Shown here: in pieces, positions 45,126 to 53,735 of the stretch
Layout of the letters: every line of letters begins with the position of its first letter
How positions within the stretch are numbered: position 1 is the stretch's first letter
Origin: Planctomycetota bacterium
GTDB lineage: Bacteria > Planctomycetota > UBA8742 > UBA2392
Length of the DNA: 64,000 nt
Direction: 5' to 3'
Assembly (NCBI GenBank): GCA_016722065.1
Contig: JADKGX010000001.1
Location: 2,480,001-2,544,000 of the forward strand
Translations under genes and position numbers: made by a program
Notes under the pieces: model-generated
Told to the model about the DNA's origin: nothing
Databases searched by the model: none
What the model saw: the letters and a program-made list of their open reading frames with translations, nothing else

Positions 45126-45470
45126 ATGGCGCCAAAGAAAACCAGCGGCATGAAGAACCTGGGCCCCGTCGCCCTGGCGATGGTCGCGACGCGCTTCAAG
45201 GTCTTGAGTGACCCGTCGCGGCTTTCTCTGCTGCATGCCCTGATGCGCCACGAGCAGCACGTGAACCAGCTGGTCGAGCAGACGGGACTCAGCCAGGCCA
45301 ACGTCAGCAAGCACCTTTCCATGCTGGCCGAGGCCGGCTTTGTGGCCCGCCGGCGCGAGGGAATGTTCATCTATTACGCCGTCGCTGACGACAGTGTGTT
45401 TGCGCTGTGCGACCTGATGTGCGGATCGATTGCGCGCAAGCTGGGGCGTGACCTCAAGGAGATCGCCTGA
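45126..45470 (+). CDS. ArsR/SmtB-family repressor with C-terminal CxxxC
   Basis: A 114-residue winged-helix regulator. The start is the ATG behind AAGGAGACAGCC. The HTH is HVNQLVEQTGLSQANVSKHL, followed by the wing RRREGMFIYYAVAD. There is no metal motif ELCVCDL in the recognition helix. The only cysteines are a CDLMC pair in the last helix (about residues 97-101), which could act as a thiol switch sensing persulfide or oxidants, as in the SqrR/BigR branch, though the spacing there differs. It is followed 1 bp later by sulP and divergent from the MBL fusion. Confidence 0.9.
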   Translation: MAPKKTSGMKNLGPVALAMVATRFKVLSDPSRLSLLHALMRHEQHVNQLVEQTGLSQANVSKHLSMLAEAGFVARRREGMFIYYAVADDSVFALCDLMCGSIARKLGRDLKEIA

Positions 45471-45471
45471 A

Positions 45472-47223
45472 ATGCGCCTGCTGCCCCGATATCTGCCCTT
45501 TCTGCAATGGCTGGGCAGTTACCGGCGCGCTGACGCCACGGGCGACCTCCTGGCGGCCGTGATCGTGACGCTGCTGTTGATTCCGCAAAGTCTGGCCTAT
45601 GCCATGTTGGCCGGCCTGCCGCCGCAATACGGCCTGTACGCCAGCATTGCGCCCCTGGCCGTGTACGGGCTGCTGGGTACCAGCCGCACGCTTTCGGTGG
45701 GGCCGGTGGCTGTAGTTGCGCTTTTGACGGCATCTGCATTGCAGCCACTGGCGCCTGCCGGTTCGGCTGCCTACGTGAACCTGGCGCTGACACTGGCCTT
45801 GATGGTGGGTGCGATTTCGCTGGTGCTGGGGCTGTTGCGTGGCGGCTTTATCGCCAGCCTTCTAAGCCACCCCGTGGTTTCAGGGTTTGTCACTGGTTCC
45901 AGCCTGTTAATCATCTTGAGCCAGCTGAAACACCTGCTGGGCGTGCGTGCGGCGGAGGGCCACCTGCCCTGGCAGGGTGCCTGGAAGCTTGTGCTTGCCG
46001 CGGGCGACACGAACCTGGTTACGCTGGGGCTGGGTGTGGGTGCGCTGGCATTGCTGGTGTTGATGCGCGCGCCCCTGCGGCGCCTGTTGCAGCGATGGGG
46101 CGTCAAGCCGACTGCCGCATTGATGATTTCGCGTCTGGGGCCGGCCGTGCTGGTTGCCTTGGCGCTTGCACTGTCTGCGTTGTTGTCGCTGCACGGGCGC
46201 TTTGGTGTGTCGGTGGTGGGGGCCTTTGCCCAGGGACTGCCAGGGCTGACGGTGCCGGAATTGGCGTGGGCAGATGTCGGCGCGCTGTTGCCTGCGGCGC
46301 TGGTGATCGTGCTGGTGGGATACGTTGAAAGCGTTTCCGTTGGAAGGTCGCTTGGCGCGCGCAAGCGCCAGGCGATTGACCCCAGCCAGGAACTCGTGGC
46401 GCTGGGTGCAGCCAACATCGCAAGCGCCATGACAGGCGGGTTTCCTGTCACCGGTGGCTTCAGCCGCAGCGTTGTAAACGACGACGCAGGCGCGCGCACC
46501 GGGCTGGCCAGCATTGTCACGGCCGGCTTGATCGCGCTGGCGGCGCTGTTTGCCGCGCCCTGGTTTGCGCTGCTGCCGCACGTGGTACTTGCGGCCACCG
46601 TGATTGTGGCGGTCAGCCCGCTGGTGAACGTGCAAGAGCTGCGCTCCCTGTGGCGTCGCGACCGGGCCGATGGGGCCTTGGCGGGCCTGACCATTGTGGC
46701 CGTCCTGGCGTTTGGTGTGGAGGTTGGTGTTGGCGCCGGTGTGGCATTGTCGCTGTTGCAACTGCTTTGGCGGGCAGCGCGGCCCCACATGGCGGTGCTG
46801 GGGCGAGTGGGCGAAACCGAGCACTTTCGCAACGTGCTGCGTCACCCGGTAACGACGACGCCCGGCTTGCTGCTGCTGCGGGTCGACGAAAGCCTTTTCT
46901 TTGCCAACATTCGTGGCATTGAAGATCGCCTGTTGGCGCTGCTGGCGCAAGATCCGGCGGTTCGGAACGTCGTGCTGGTCTGCAGCGGCGTTAATGCCAT
47001 CGACAGCAGCGCAGAACATTCCCTGGACATGCTGGTGCCAAGGCTGGCTGCGGCCGGAGTCACGGTACACCTGGCCGAAGTAAAAGGGCCGGTGATGGAC
47101 CGTCTGGTTGCATCAGGCTTTGTCGGGCGCTTTGCCCCGGGCCGGATTTTCCTAAGCACTCACGAGGCAGTTTTGGCCCTGCAAGGCGAACCTGCCAATC
47201 GCCAATCCGCACAGGCGGCTTAG
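45472..47223 (+). CDS. SulP-family anion transporter with STAS domain
   Basis: An inner-membrane SLC26/SulP transporter, 583 residues. The membrane part opens with ADATGDLLAAVIVTLLLIPQ, SLAYAMLAGLPPQYGLYAS, the family signature. The cytosolic STAS domain (about 450-570) has LLRVDESLFFANIRGIEDRL and VCSGVNAIDSSAEHSLDML. The start is the ATG 1 bp after the arsR stop, with AAGGAG inside arsR, so the two form an operon. The likely cargo is sulfate or a similar anion, consistent with sulfite and sulfate made by the divergent persulfide enzymes. Confidence 0.93.
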   Translation: MRLLPRYLPFLQWLGSYRRADATGDLLAAVIVTLLLIPQSLAYAMLAGLPPQYGLYASIAPLAVYGLLGTSRTLSVGPVAVVALLTASALQPLAPAGSAAYVNLALTLALMVGAISLVLGLLRGGFIASLLSHPVVSGFVTGSSLLIILSQLKHLLGVRAAEGHLPWQGAWKLVLAAGDTNLVTLGLGVGALALLVLMRAPLRRLLQRWGVKPTAALMISRLGPAVLVALALALSALLSLHGRFGVSVVGAFAQGLPGLTVPELAWADVGALLPAALVIVLVGYVESVSVGRSLGARKRQAIDPSQELVALGAANIASAMTGGFPVTGGFSRSVVNDDAGARTGLASIVTAGLIALAALFAAPWFALLPHVVLAATVIVAVSPLVNVQELRSLWRRDRADGALAGLTIVAVLAFGVEVGVGAGVALSLLQLLWRAARPHMAVLGRVGETEHFRNVLRHPVTTTPGLLLLRVDESLFFANIRGIEDRLLALLAQDPAVRNVVLVCSGVNAIDSSAEHSLDMLVPRLAAAGVTVHLAEVKGPVMDRLVASGFVGRFAPGRIFLSTHEAVLALQGEPANRQSAQAA

Positions 47224-47278
47224 GCAAAGATTACGCAAAAACGCACGGGGCGGATACATTGAACGCAGGAGGTTTCTC

Positions 47279-48244
47279 ATGCGTGCATTGTTGCTGGCCT
47301 TGCTTCTGCTTGCTTGCCCGCTGACGGCCCAGGCGACGGGCCAGATCACTACGCACTATGTTGGCGCGGGTTATGGCTGGGTGTTCATTTTCCAGCTTGA
47401 TCACGGTGCAGCGCCAGCGGCTGCCAACCTGACGCTGAATCTGACCACCGCCAGCACCAGCGGGATGCGCGCGAGGGTGGTGGATGCCGATGCCAAGGCC
47501 ACGCAAGGCACGCACACCGAGGCCACGGCAACGCTGGCCGGGGCAGGGTCTCTGGTATTGAGTTTTCTGACCGACGTGCGGCCTGGCAGCCACCCGATTG
47601 TTGTGGTTGTGCAGCCCCTGACAGCCGGGCAGACGGTGTTTTCCGGGGCGCTGCAGAGCGATATCGGCAGCCTGACGGGTGCGGCAACGCAGTACGTCAA
47701 CGGCATTCAGGAGGGGCTGTTCATTCCGCAGCGGTTGTACGCGGCGTTCAATCGTGTGATCGATACGCAATCGACATTCAGCACGACACTCGAACTTGAT
47801 TTCGGTGCCAGCGCGCGCCCAGCTACCTTCAACTTTGAAGGCAGCGGTTCCGGGCTGACAGAAATTCGCATCTATGACGTCACGGATGGCAACACACTGT
47901 TGCAGACGCTGGTGGCGCCACCCAGCGGCAACCTCGCCACCATGGCACTGGTAACCACCACGGCCCACAGTGGCCTGATGAATTTGCGCGTTGAGGTGCA
48001 GGGCAATGGCAGCGCTGGCAGCGTGTTCTGGGCGGTGTGGCTGACTGACGGCATTGAAGTAACGGGCGCCACGGGCGACGGCGTGCCGACACTGGGCACA
48101 GGCAGCAAGGGTGGCGGTGGCGGCGGCGGGTGCGTCGCCGGCAGCGCTGGTGTTGCCCCTTGCTGCGCGATTGTGGTTGGTTTGTTGTTGATTGCGCGCC
48201 ACGCCCGACGCCGCCGCATCGGTCACACAACAGCGGCGCTTTAA
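47279..48244 (+). CDS. Exported surface protein with Gly/Cys C-terminal tail
   Basis: A 321-residue protein behind an ideal AGGAGG site. The signal peptide is MRALLLALLLLACPLTAQAT. The mature part is all-beta in character and low in charge (AAANLTLNLTTASTSGMRAR; STFSTTLELDFGASARPATF), perhaps two lectin- or bacterial-pre-peptidase-like sandwiches. The C-terminus is KGGGGGGGC, a short hydrophobic helix with an internal CC, and RRRR. This repeats the layout Gly-run, Cys, membrane helix, Arg-run of the riboswitch-controlled protein at 7861, so both probably go through the same sorting machinery. Function unknown. Confidence 0.7.
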   Translation: MRALLLALLLLACPLTAQATGQITTHYVGAGYGWVFIFQLDHGAAPAAANLTLNLTTASTSGMRARVVDADAKATQGTHTEATATLAGAGSLVLSFLTDVRPGSHPIVVVVQPLTAGQTVFSGALQSDIGSLTGAATQYVNGIQEGLFIPQRLYAAFNRVIDTQSTFSTTLELDFGASARPATFNFEGSGSGLTEIRIYDVTDGNTLLQTLVAPPSGNLATMALVTTTAHSGLMNLRVEVQGNGSAGSVFWAVWLTDGIEVTGATGDGVPTLGTGSKGGGGGGGCVAGSAGVAPCCAIVVGLLLIARHARRRRIGHTTAAL

Positions 48245-48283
48245 GCGCCGGTCGCTATAACGGGGCGCATTGACCGAGCGCCC

Positions 48284-50962
48284 ATGAAGCCACACAGGCA
48301 CACCGTTTCGCCGGCCGATACGCTGGCCGAACACGCCACAACGGCCGCGGGGTTGTCCACCGCTGAAGCCGTGCGTCGGCTGGCCGTTCACGGCCCGAAC
48401 TCGCTGCCCCAGGGCAGGCGCAAGGGGCTGCTGCTGATCTTTCTGGGCCAGTTCAAAAGCCCGCTGATCTATGTGCTGTTGGCGGCAGCGGTGGTGGCCG
48501 CGATTGTGGGTGATTGGGAGGACGGTCTGTTCATTGGCATTGTGCTGCTGGTGAACGCACTGGTGGGCGGCATCCAGGAATACAACGCCCAGAAAAGCGC
48601 CAGCGCCCTTGCCCTGTTAAGCATTACGCGCGCGCTGGTGCTGCGCGACGGCAGTGAAAGCGAAATCGCATCTGAAAATGTGGTACCGGGCGACATTGTG
48701 CTGCTGGAAACCGGCATGCGCGTTCCCGCCGACCTGCGGCTGCTGGGCAGCCAATCACTTCACATCGACGAATCGCTGCTGACGGGCGAATCAATGGCCG
48801 TCACCAAGGATGCCAACGCCGCCGTGGCAGCCAGTGCCGGTCTGGGCGACCGTCGCAACATGACACTGGCCGGCACCATGGTGACGCGTGGCCGTGGCCG
48901 GGGTGTGTGTGTTGCCACGGGCCTGCACACGGAACTGGGTGCGATTGCGAAAATTGTGATCGGGCGCGAGGGCGCAAAACCGCCGCTGCTGGTGCGCATG
49001 GAGCGATTCACGCGCATGCTTTCGGTATTGATCGGCGTGGCCTGCGCACTGGTCGCCGTGGCGGCCCTGGCACGCGGTATGCCGGCCAGTGAAGTATTCA
49101 TGCTGGCCGTTGCACTGGCCGTGGCTGCCATTCCCGAGGGCCTGCCCGTTGCGCTGACCGTGGCATTGGCCATTGGCGTGAGGCGCATGAGCGCCCGGCG
49201 CGTCATCGTTCGCAAACTGGCGGCGGTGGAGGCCCTGGGGTCGTGCACGTTCATTGCCTCGGACAAGACCGGTACATTGACGCGCAACGAACTGACGGTT
49301 GAACGCATTGTCTTGCCCGGTGCCCCGCCGCTTGTGGTCACCAGCACCGGCCGGCAACCCCAGGGTGAAGTGCAGTTTCCTGCAGGCAGCGAAAATTGGC
49401 GCCCGCTGGCACAGCGGCTGGCGCGCGCAGCGGCCCTGTGCAATGAGGGTTCGCTGCTGCTCAAGGACAGCATATGGACGCACCGTGGCGACGCAGTGGA
49501 TGTCAGCCTGCTGGTGATGGCCCACAAGCTGGGCAGCAACCGGGCCGAGTTGGAGCAGCGCTTTGCTCCGCTGGCGGCCATAGCCTTTGAAAGTGAGCGT
49601 CAATATGCCGCCACGCTTCATGCCGATGGCGCGGGCCAACTGGTCTGTGTCAAAGGCGCACTGGAGCGCGTTCTGGCCATGTGCACTCGCCAGGCCGCTG
49701 CGGCCGGCGACGAGCCGCTGGATGCGACGGCCATTGAGCGCCAGGCCCACGAACTGGGCGCAGCCGGCTATCGCGTGATGGCCATTGCCGACGGCGCAGC
49801 GACTGCGGCAGCGCAAGACTTCGGGCATGACAACCTGCGCGAGCTGGTGTTTCTAGGCCTGGTGGCAACGATTGACCCCTTGCGCCAAGACGCTGCCGCG
49901 GCCATTGCGGCCTGCGCGGCAGCAGGTGTTGCCGTGGCGATGGTCACGGGCGACCACCCGGTTACGGCCCTTGCCATTGCGCGCAAACTGGGCCTGGCCA
50001 AGACCGCGCAGGAAGTAGTCACCGGGCCCCAGCTAGCCCGAGCCACGGAGGGCTCGGCGCGCGCGGCGCTGATTTCCGGGGCCCGCGTGTTTGCACGGGT
50101 CGAACCCGCCCAGAAGCTGCAGATTGTCACGGCGCTGCAGAACCTGGGGCACTTTGTGGCCGTAACCGGCGACGGCGCCAATGATGCCCCGGCACTTCGG
50201 CAAGCCAACGTGGGCGTGGCCATGGGTGCATCCGGCACCGATGTGGCCCGAGAATCGGCCGACCTGGTGATTGCCGACGACGCCTTTGGCAGCATTGTTG
50301 GCGGTATTGAGGAAGGTCGCATTGCCTACGGCAACGTGCGCAAGGTGGTTACGCTGCTGGTCAGCACCGGTGCGGCCGAGATTCTGCTGTTTCTGCTGGC
50401 CACGGCCTTTGGCACCCCGGTGCCGTTGCTGGCGGTGCAGTTGCTGTGGCTGAATCTGGTCACCAACGGCATCCAGGACGTCACGCTGGCCTTTGAACCC
50501 GGCGAAGGCAATGAACTGAAGCACCGCCCCCGCCCGCCCGGCGAACGCATCTTCAACCGCCCGATGATTGAAACCGTGTTGCTGACGGCGCTGGTGATGG
50601 GCGGAATCGGCTTTGGCGTGTTTCAGTGGATGCTGGCATCGGGCTACACCGAATATGCGGCGCGCAACGGGCTGCTGATGCTGATGGTGCTGTTTGAGAA
50701 CATCCAGGTCGGCAACTGCCGCAGCGAGACGCGTTCCGGCTTGACGCTGAACCCGCTGCGGAACTGGTTGCTGCTGGCAGGCACAATCGGGGCCCAATTG
50801 CTGCATGTGGCCGCCACCTATACGCCCGGGCTGCGTGACGTGCTGCGCCTGCAACCGGTGACGTTGTCCGAATACGCCCTGTGGCTTGCGCTGGCACTGG
50901 TGCTGTTTGCTGCCATCGAAGTGCTCAAACTGTTCCGGCGCCTGCAAGGCCGTGAAACATGA
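48284..50962 (+). CDS. P2-type cation-transporting ATPase
   Basis: An 892-residue P-type ATPase. Domains: cation ATPase N-terminal, actuator with LLTGESMAVTK, phosphorylation site SDKTGTLTRNE (Asp327), nucleotide domain with VCVKGALERVLAMC, hinge VTGDGANDAPALRQANVGVA, and ten membrane helices. M4 has AIPEGLPVAL. M6 reads NLVTNGIQDVTLAF, where the Asp of the SERCA/PMR1 NxxTD motif is Asn and an Asp appears three residues later. That variant is common in bacterial ATPases of uncertain ion (Ca2+, Mg2+ or monovalent), so I do not name a cation. It lies 39 bp after the surface protein. Confidence 0.93.
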   Translation: MKPHRHTVSPADTLAEHATTAAGLSTAEAVRRLAVHGPNSLPQGRRKGLLLIFLGQFKSPLIYVLLAAAVVAAIVGDWEDGLFIGIVLLVNALVGGIQEYNAQKSASALALLSITRALVLRDGSESEIASENVVPGDIVLLETGMRVPADLRLLGSQSLHIDESLLTGESMAVTKDANAAVAASAGLGDRRNMTLAGTMVTRGRGRGVCVATGLHTELGAIAKIVIGREGAKPPLLVRMERFTRMLSVLIGVACALVAVAALARGMPASEVFMLAVALAVAAIPEGLPVALTVALAIGVRRMSARRVIVRKLAAVEALGSCTFIASDKTGTLTRNELTVERIVLPGAPPLVVTSTGRQPQGEVQFPAGSENWRPLAQRLARAAALCNEGSLLLKDSIWTHRGDAVDVSLLVMAHKLGSNRAELEQRFAPLAAIAFESERQYAATLHADGAGQLVCVKGALERVLAMCTRQAAAAGDEPLDATAIERQAHELGAAGYRVMAIADGAATAAAQDFGHDNLRELVFLGLVATIDPLRQDAAAAIAACAAAGVAVAMVTGDHPVTALAIARKLGLAKTAQEVVTGPQLARATEGSARAALISGARVFARVEPAQKLQIVTALQNLGHFVAVTGDGANDAPALRQANVGVAMGASGTDVARESADLVIADDAFGSIVGGIEEGRIAYGNVRKVVTLLVSTGAAEILLFLLATAFGTPVPLLAVQLLWLNLVTNGIQDVTLAFEPGEGNELKHRPRPPGERIFNRPMIETVLLTALVMGGIGFGVFQWMLASGYTEYAARNGLLMLMVLFENIQVGNCRSETRSGLTLNPLRNWLLLAGTIGAQLLHVAATYTPGLRDVLRLQPVTLSEYALWLALALVLFAAIEVLKLFRRLQGRET

Positions 50963-50963
50963 A

Positions 50964-50988
50964 CCGGGGCCGCACAAGGCGGCCCCGG
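50964..50988. terminator. Hairpin between convergent ATPase and secreted-protein genes
   Basis: Perfect stem CCGGGGCCGC/GCGGCCCCGG (50964-50973 with 50979-50988), beginning just after the ATPase stop. There is no T-run, so termination is inferred from position. Confidence 0.55.
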
Positions 50989-51006
50989 GGAATCTGACTG
51001 CATTCA

Positions 51007-52833
51007 CTACTGAATCCGGGTTACCACGATCACCACCAGTTCGTCTTCTTTGGCGTTGGCAGGAACAATGTAGGACATGTTGTCGCTGGCCTTGAGTGTG
51101 CCTGCAAACCTGGCTTGCACCAGGTTGCTGCGGGAACGCTCGATGGCATAGGGAACGTTGTTCAGTTTGACCTCGACGGGTTCGAACAACTCGGATCCCA
51201 CGGTTAGGCCCGCGCGCATTTCCAGGTTGACTGCGCCTTCGCCCGCGTCGCGCGCCACCCAGCGAAGTTGCGTGCCCAGCAGCAGCGCGGCAATGCGTGG
51301 GTCGTGAATGACCGTGCCGGTTGCGGTGTTGATGCCATAGCCCTGCACATGGTTGCAGATGCGGGCGTCCAGCAGGTCCATGTTCTGTTCCAGCCCGAAA
51401 CTGGTCATGCGGTCGGCCACGACCTTGCGACCCTTGATGCTGTCAAGCTCGGCAAGGTCCAGCGCTGAGGGGCGTCCTTCCAGCAGGCCAGAAGGCATTG
51501 CGCTGGTGGCAGGGACACGCACCACCTGAAGCCGCAGGGACAGGTTCTGCCCGCTGGTCGTGGTTTCGGATAGCTCCGCCAGCAATGCCTTGCGCTGGGC
51601 CAGCACGTCGGCTTCGACGTCGGCCGCTGATTCAACCATCACGCCCAGCAAAGGGCCAAGCACGGTCAAGGTAACACCGTCGCAGGCCCAGGCCTGGTCG
51701 ACCACGCAACGCACGGCGTCGTTGTAGGGCCCGTCGATCACCTCTTCCATCATGATTTGCTGCAACTCGGCATCGTCCATGGCCATGATGCTGTTGGCTG
51801 TAAGCAGCCAGCGCGAACCCATGTCGCTGCCGCGCAGGGCGCCGGCGGCATTCAGCAGGCGAAGCTCGCGTCCCTGCCCGATATCCAGCCGCGTGTCGGG
51901 CACGTTGCCACTGGCAGTCACGGAAACCATGAAGCGTCCCGCGGGCCCGGCATCCAGCATGGCCGCGCCGCCGTTTTCCATCACCGTAGAAATGGGCGTG
52001 TAGCGATAGCTTACCCGTGGCAACTCCACGTCGCCGGCGCAGGTGGCCAGCTTGCGCATTTCTTCCAGCTTGCGTTCCGCATGCCAGGCTTGCACCCAGA
52101 TGCGGCCATCGGACAGCACAATCGCGCCCGCCACCAGTTCCTGGCCGGTAACCAGCGTGCCGGTTACTGGAACGTGGGCAGAAGCTTCGGTGGCTGACGC
52201 ACTGTCATAGTCAGCAACGTAGATGGTCGTATCGGTCTGCTGCAGAACAACCGGGTCCCCCAGCCCGGTCGTGACTGCGCCCACCAGGCGCGCGTCGGCG
52301 ATCAGCCCTGCGGCCTGGGGTTTGGTAAAGGCGGCGCGGTCAACGCGGGTGCCTTCACCAAGCCTGTGAACGCGCACGTTGACACGAATCTGGGCGACGT
52401 TCTTGATCTGTTGCAACGCCCACTGCACGCGCTGGTGCATGGCCGCCGGAGCGGTCAGTGTGGCTTGCAACGAGCTGCCGCTTCGTGAGGTTACTTCCCA
52501 TGTGTCGTCGCTGCCGCAAAAGGCGGCGATTTCACTCAGGGCATCATGCGGGGTCTGCCAGCAACAGGCCTCGCGACCGGATTCGCGCAAGGACCACTGG
52601 TCTGCCTCCCGGACCGTGGCATTGCGAAACAGGCGGTCCGGCGCAAGAAAGTCACTGATCGCGCCGGGGACCCGGGCTCGGGCGAATTCCTCCCGTGTCA
52701 GGCCATGCAGGTCGTAGGTTTGGGTGACCAGCGGCGGGTCCTGCCGATCTGGTGCTTCCTGGGAATTGATGGTCGATGCCATCAGTATCAGGGCCGTCAA
52801 CGCAGCGGCCGTGACGCGGAAAACCGGTTTCAT
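51007..52833 (-). CDS. Exported protein with secretin-N-like segments
   Basis: A 608-residue exported protein (signal MKPVFRVTAAALTALILMAS). The first part has the pattern TQTYDLHGLTREEF, WEVTSRSGSSLQATLTAPAA, MHQRVQWALQQIKNVAQIRV, NVRVHRLG, which resembles the short secretin/TonB N-terminal modules seen in exported planctomycete proteins. The C-terminal 170 residues are beta-rich and end NMSYIVPANAKEDELVVIVV like the end of a secretin fold, but no gate or LPLLG motif is present. I infer a secretin-related soluble or outer-membrane protein of unknown task. Two Cys (EACCWQ) could bridge to AFCGSDD. Confidence 0.6.
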   Translation of the reverse strand: MKPVFRVTAAALTALILMASTINSQEAPDRQDPPLVTQTYDLHGLTREEFARARVPGAISDFLAPDRLFRNATVREADQWSLRESGREACCWQTPHDALSEIAAFCGSDDTWEVTSRSGSSLQATLTAPAAMHQRVQWALQQIKNVAQIRVNVRVHRLGEGTRVDRAAFTKPQAAGLIADARLVGAVTTGLGDPVVLQQTDTTIYVADYDSASATEASAHVPVTGTLVTGQELVAGAIVLSDGRIWVQAWHAERKLEEMRKLATCAGDVELPRVSYRYTPISTVMENGGAAMLDAGPAGRFMVSVTASGNVPDTRLDIGQGRELRLLNAAGALRGSDMGSRWLLTANSIMAMDDAELQQIMMEEVIDGPYNDAVRCVVDQAWACDGVTLTVLGPLLGVMVESAADVEADVLAQRKALLAELSETTTSGQNLSLRLQVVRVPATSAMPSGLLEGRPSALDLAELDSIKGRKVVADRMTSFGLEQNMDLLDARICNHVQGYGINTATGTVIHDPRIAALLLGTQLRWVARDAGEGAVNLEMRAGLTVGSELFEPVEVKLNNVPYAIERSRSNLVQARFAGTLKASDNMSYIVPANAKEDELVVIVVTRIQ

Positions 52834-53002
52834 AGCGGAATCCTCAAGGGGCGGTGCGGGGATACTGCCAGTCTACAACACAAGGCGGCCAGCCGCGGCA
52901 GAACCCTGCGGGCCAGCTTGCGCTTTGGCGAACCGGGGCCCGCCTGCGCGAGAAGGGGAAAGGCCGCTTGACGCTGGCCCCCGGCCCGCCACAATCCGGG
53001 CC

Positions 53003-53734
53003 ATGCGCGTCTGGGTACTTCTGCTGTTGGCTTGCCTTTGCTGTGTGGCTTCCTGCCGCAATGCACCGGCAGTGGAGCGCGAACAGATGCGCCGCGACGT
53101 AGAGACCGTAAAGCCAGAGGATCGCCAGGCCCTGCGCGCGCGGTTGCGCCTGACGCTGCTGGGCGATGGCCCCACGCGGCCCGAAGTCGACCCGCACTTG
53201 CGCGCCAGTGCCGCCCAGGGGCTTGGCAACCTGGCCAACCCCGAGGACAGCGATGCCCTGCTGGAAGGACTCAGTGGCCCGCTGGCCGATGAAAACCTTC
53301 AGGTTCGCATGGAATGCGCCATCGGGCTGGGCAAGTTGGTCTATGGCAGCGAAAACGCCGAGCAACGCAAAGCCGTGCTGCGGCGCCTGCGCGATCGGCT
53401 GGGGTTTGACCGCGACGAAGCCGGCCGCCTGTATGAGCGCGAGTACTTTGTGCGGCTGGCCATGTTGAACAGCATGATCCAGATTGGCGGCCGCACGGCT
53501 GCGTTTTCGGTTCACGATGTGGCGTCCAGGCTGGTTGTAGACCTGGAAGGTGCCCAGGCCGGCGCCAACGCCGATGCCAGCGACAAAGGGCTTTTAGAGC
53601 GCGCCCTGGAAGGCCTGCGCCAGTTGACCGGGGCCACGGTGGCCGAAGCCGCAGCCAACCGCCGGCTTTCCGATGACCTGGAACCCCACATGAAATGGTG
53701 GGCCCAGCGCGTTTCGCAGTTGCCGGAGGGGTAA
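53003..53734 (+). CDS. HEAT-repeat lipoprotein
   Basis: A 243-residue predicted lipoprotein. The start is the ATG at MRVWVLLLLACLCCVASCRN, where VASC is a good lipobox (Cys18). The frame is open 93 codons upstream but without signal. The body is helical with HEAT-like units (RASAAQGLGNLANPEDSDAL; RMECAIGLGKLVYGSENAEQ). Such proteins usually scaffold. It overlaps nothing and is followed 1 bp later by a GT87 gene, suggesting an operon. Confidence 0.75.
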   Translation: MRVWVLLLLACLCCVASCRNAPAVEREQMRRDVETVKPEDRQALRARLRLTLLGDGPTRPEVDPHLRASAAQGLGNLANPEDSDALLEGLSGPLADENLQVRMECAIGLGKLVYGSENAEQRKAVLRRLRDRLGFDRDEAGRLYEREYFVRLAMLNSMIQIGGRTAAFSVHDVASRLVVDLEGAQAGANADASDKGLLERALEGLRQLTGATVAEAAANRRLSDDLEPHMKWWAQRVSQLPEG

Positions 53735-53735
53735 C

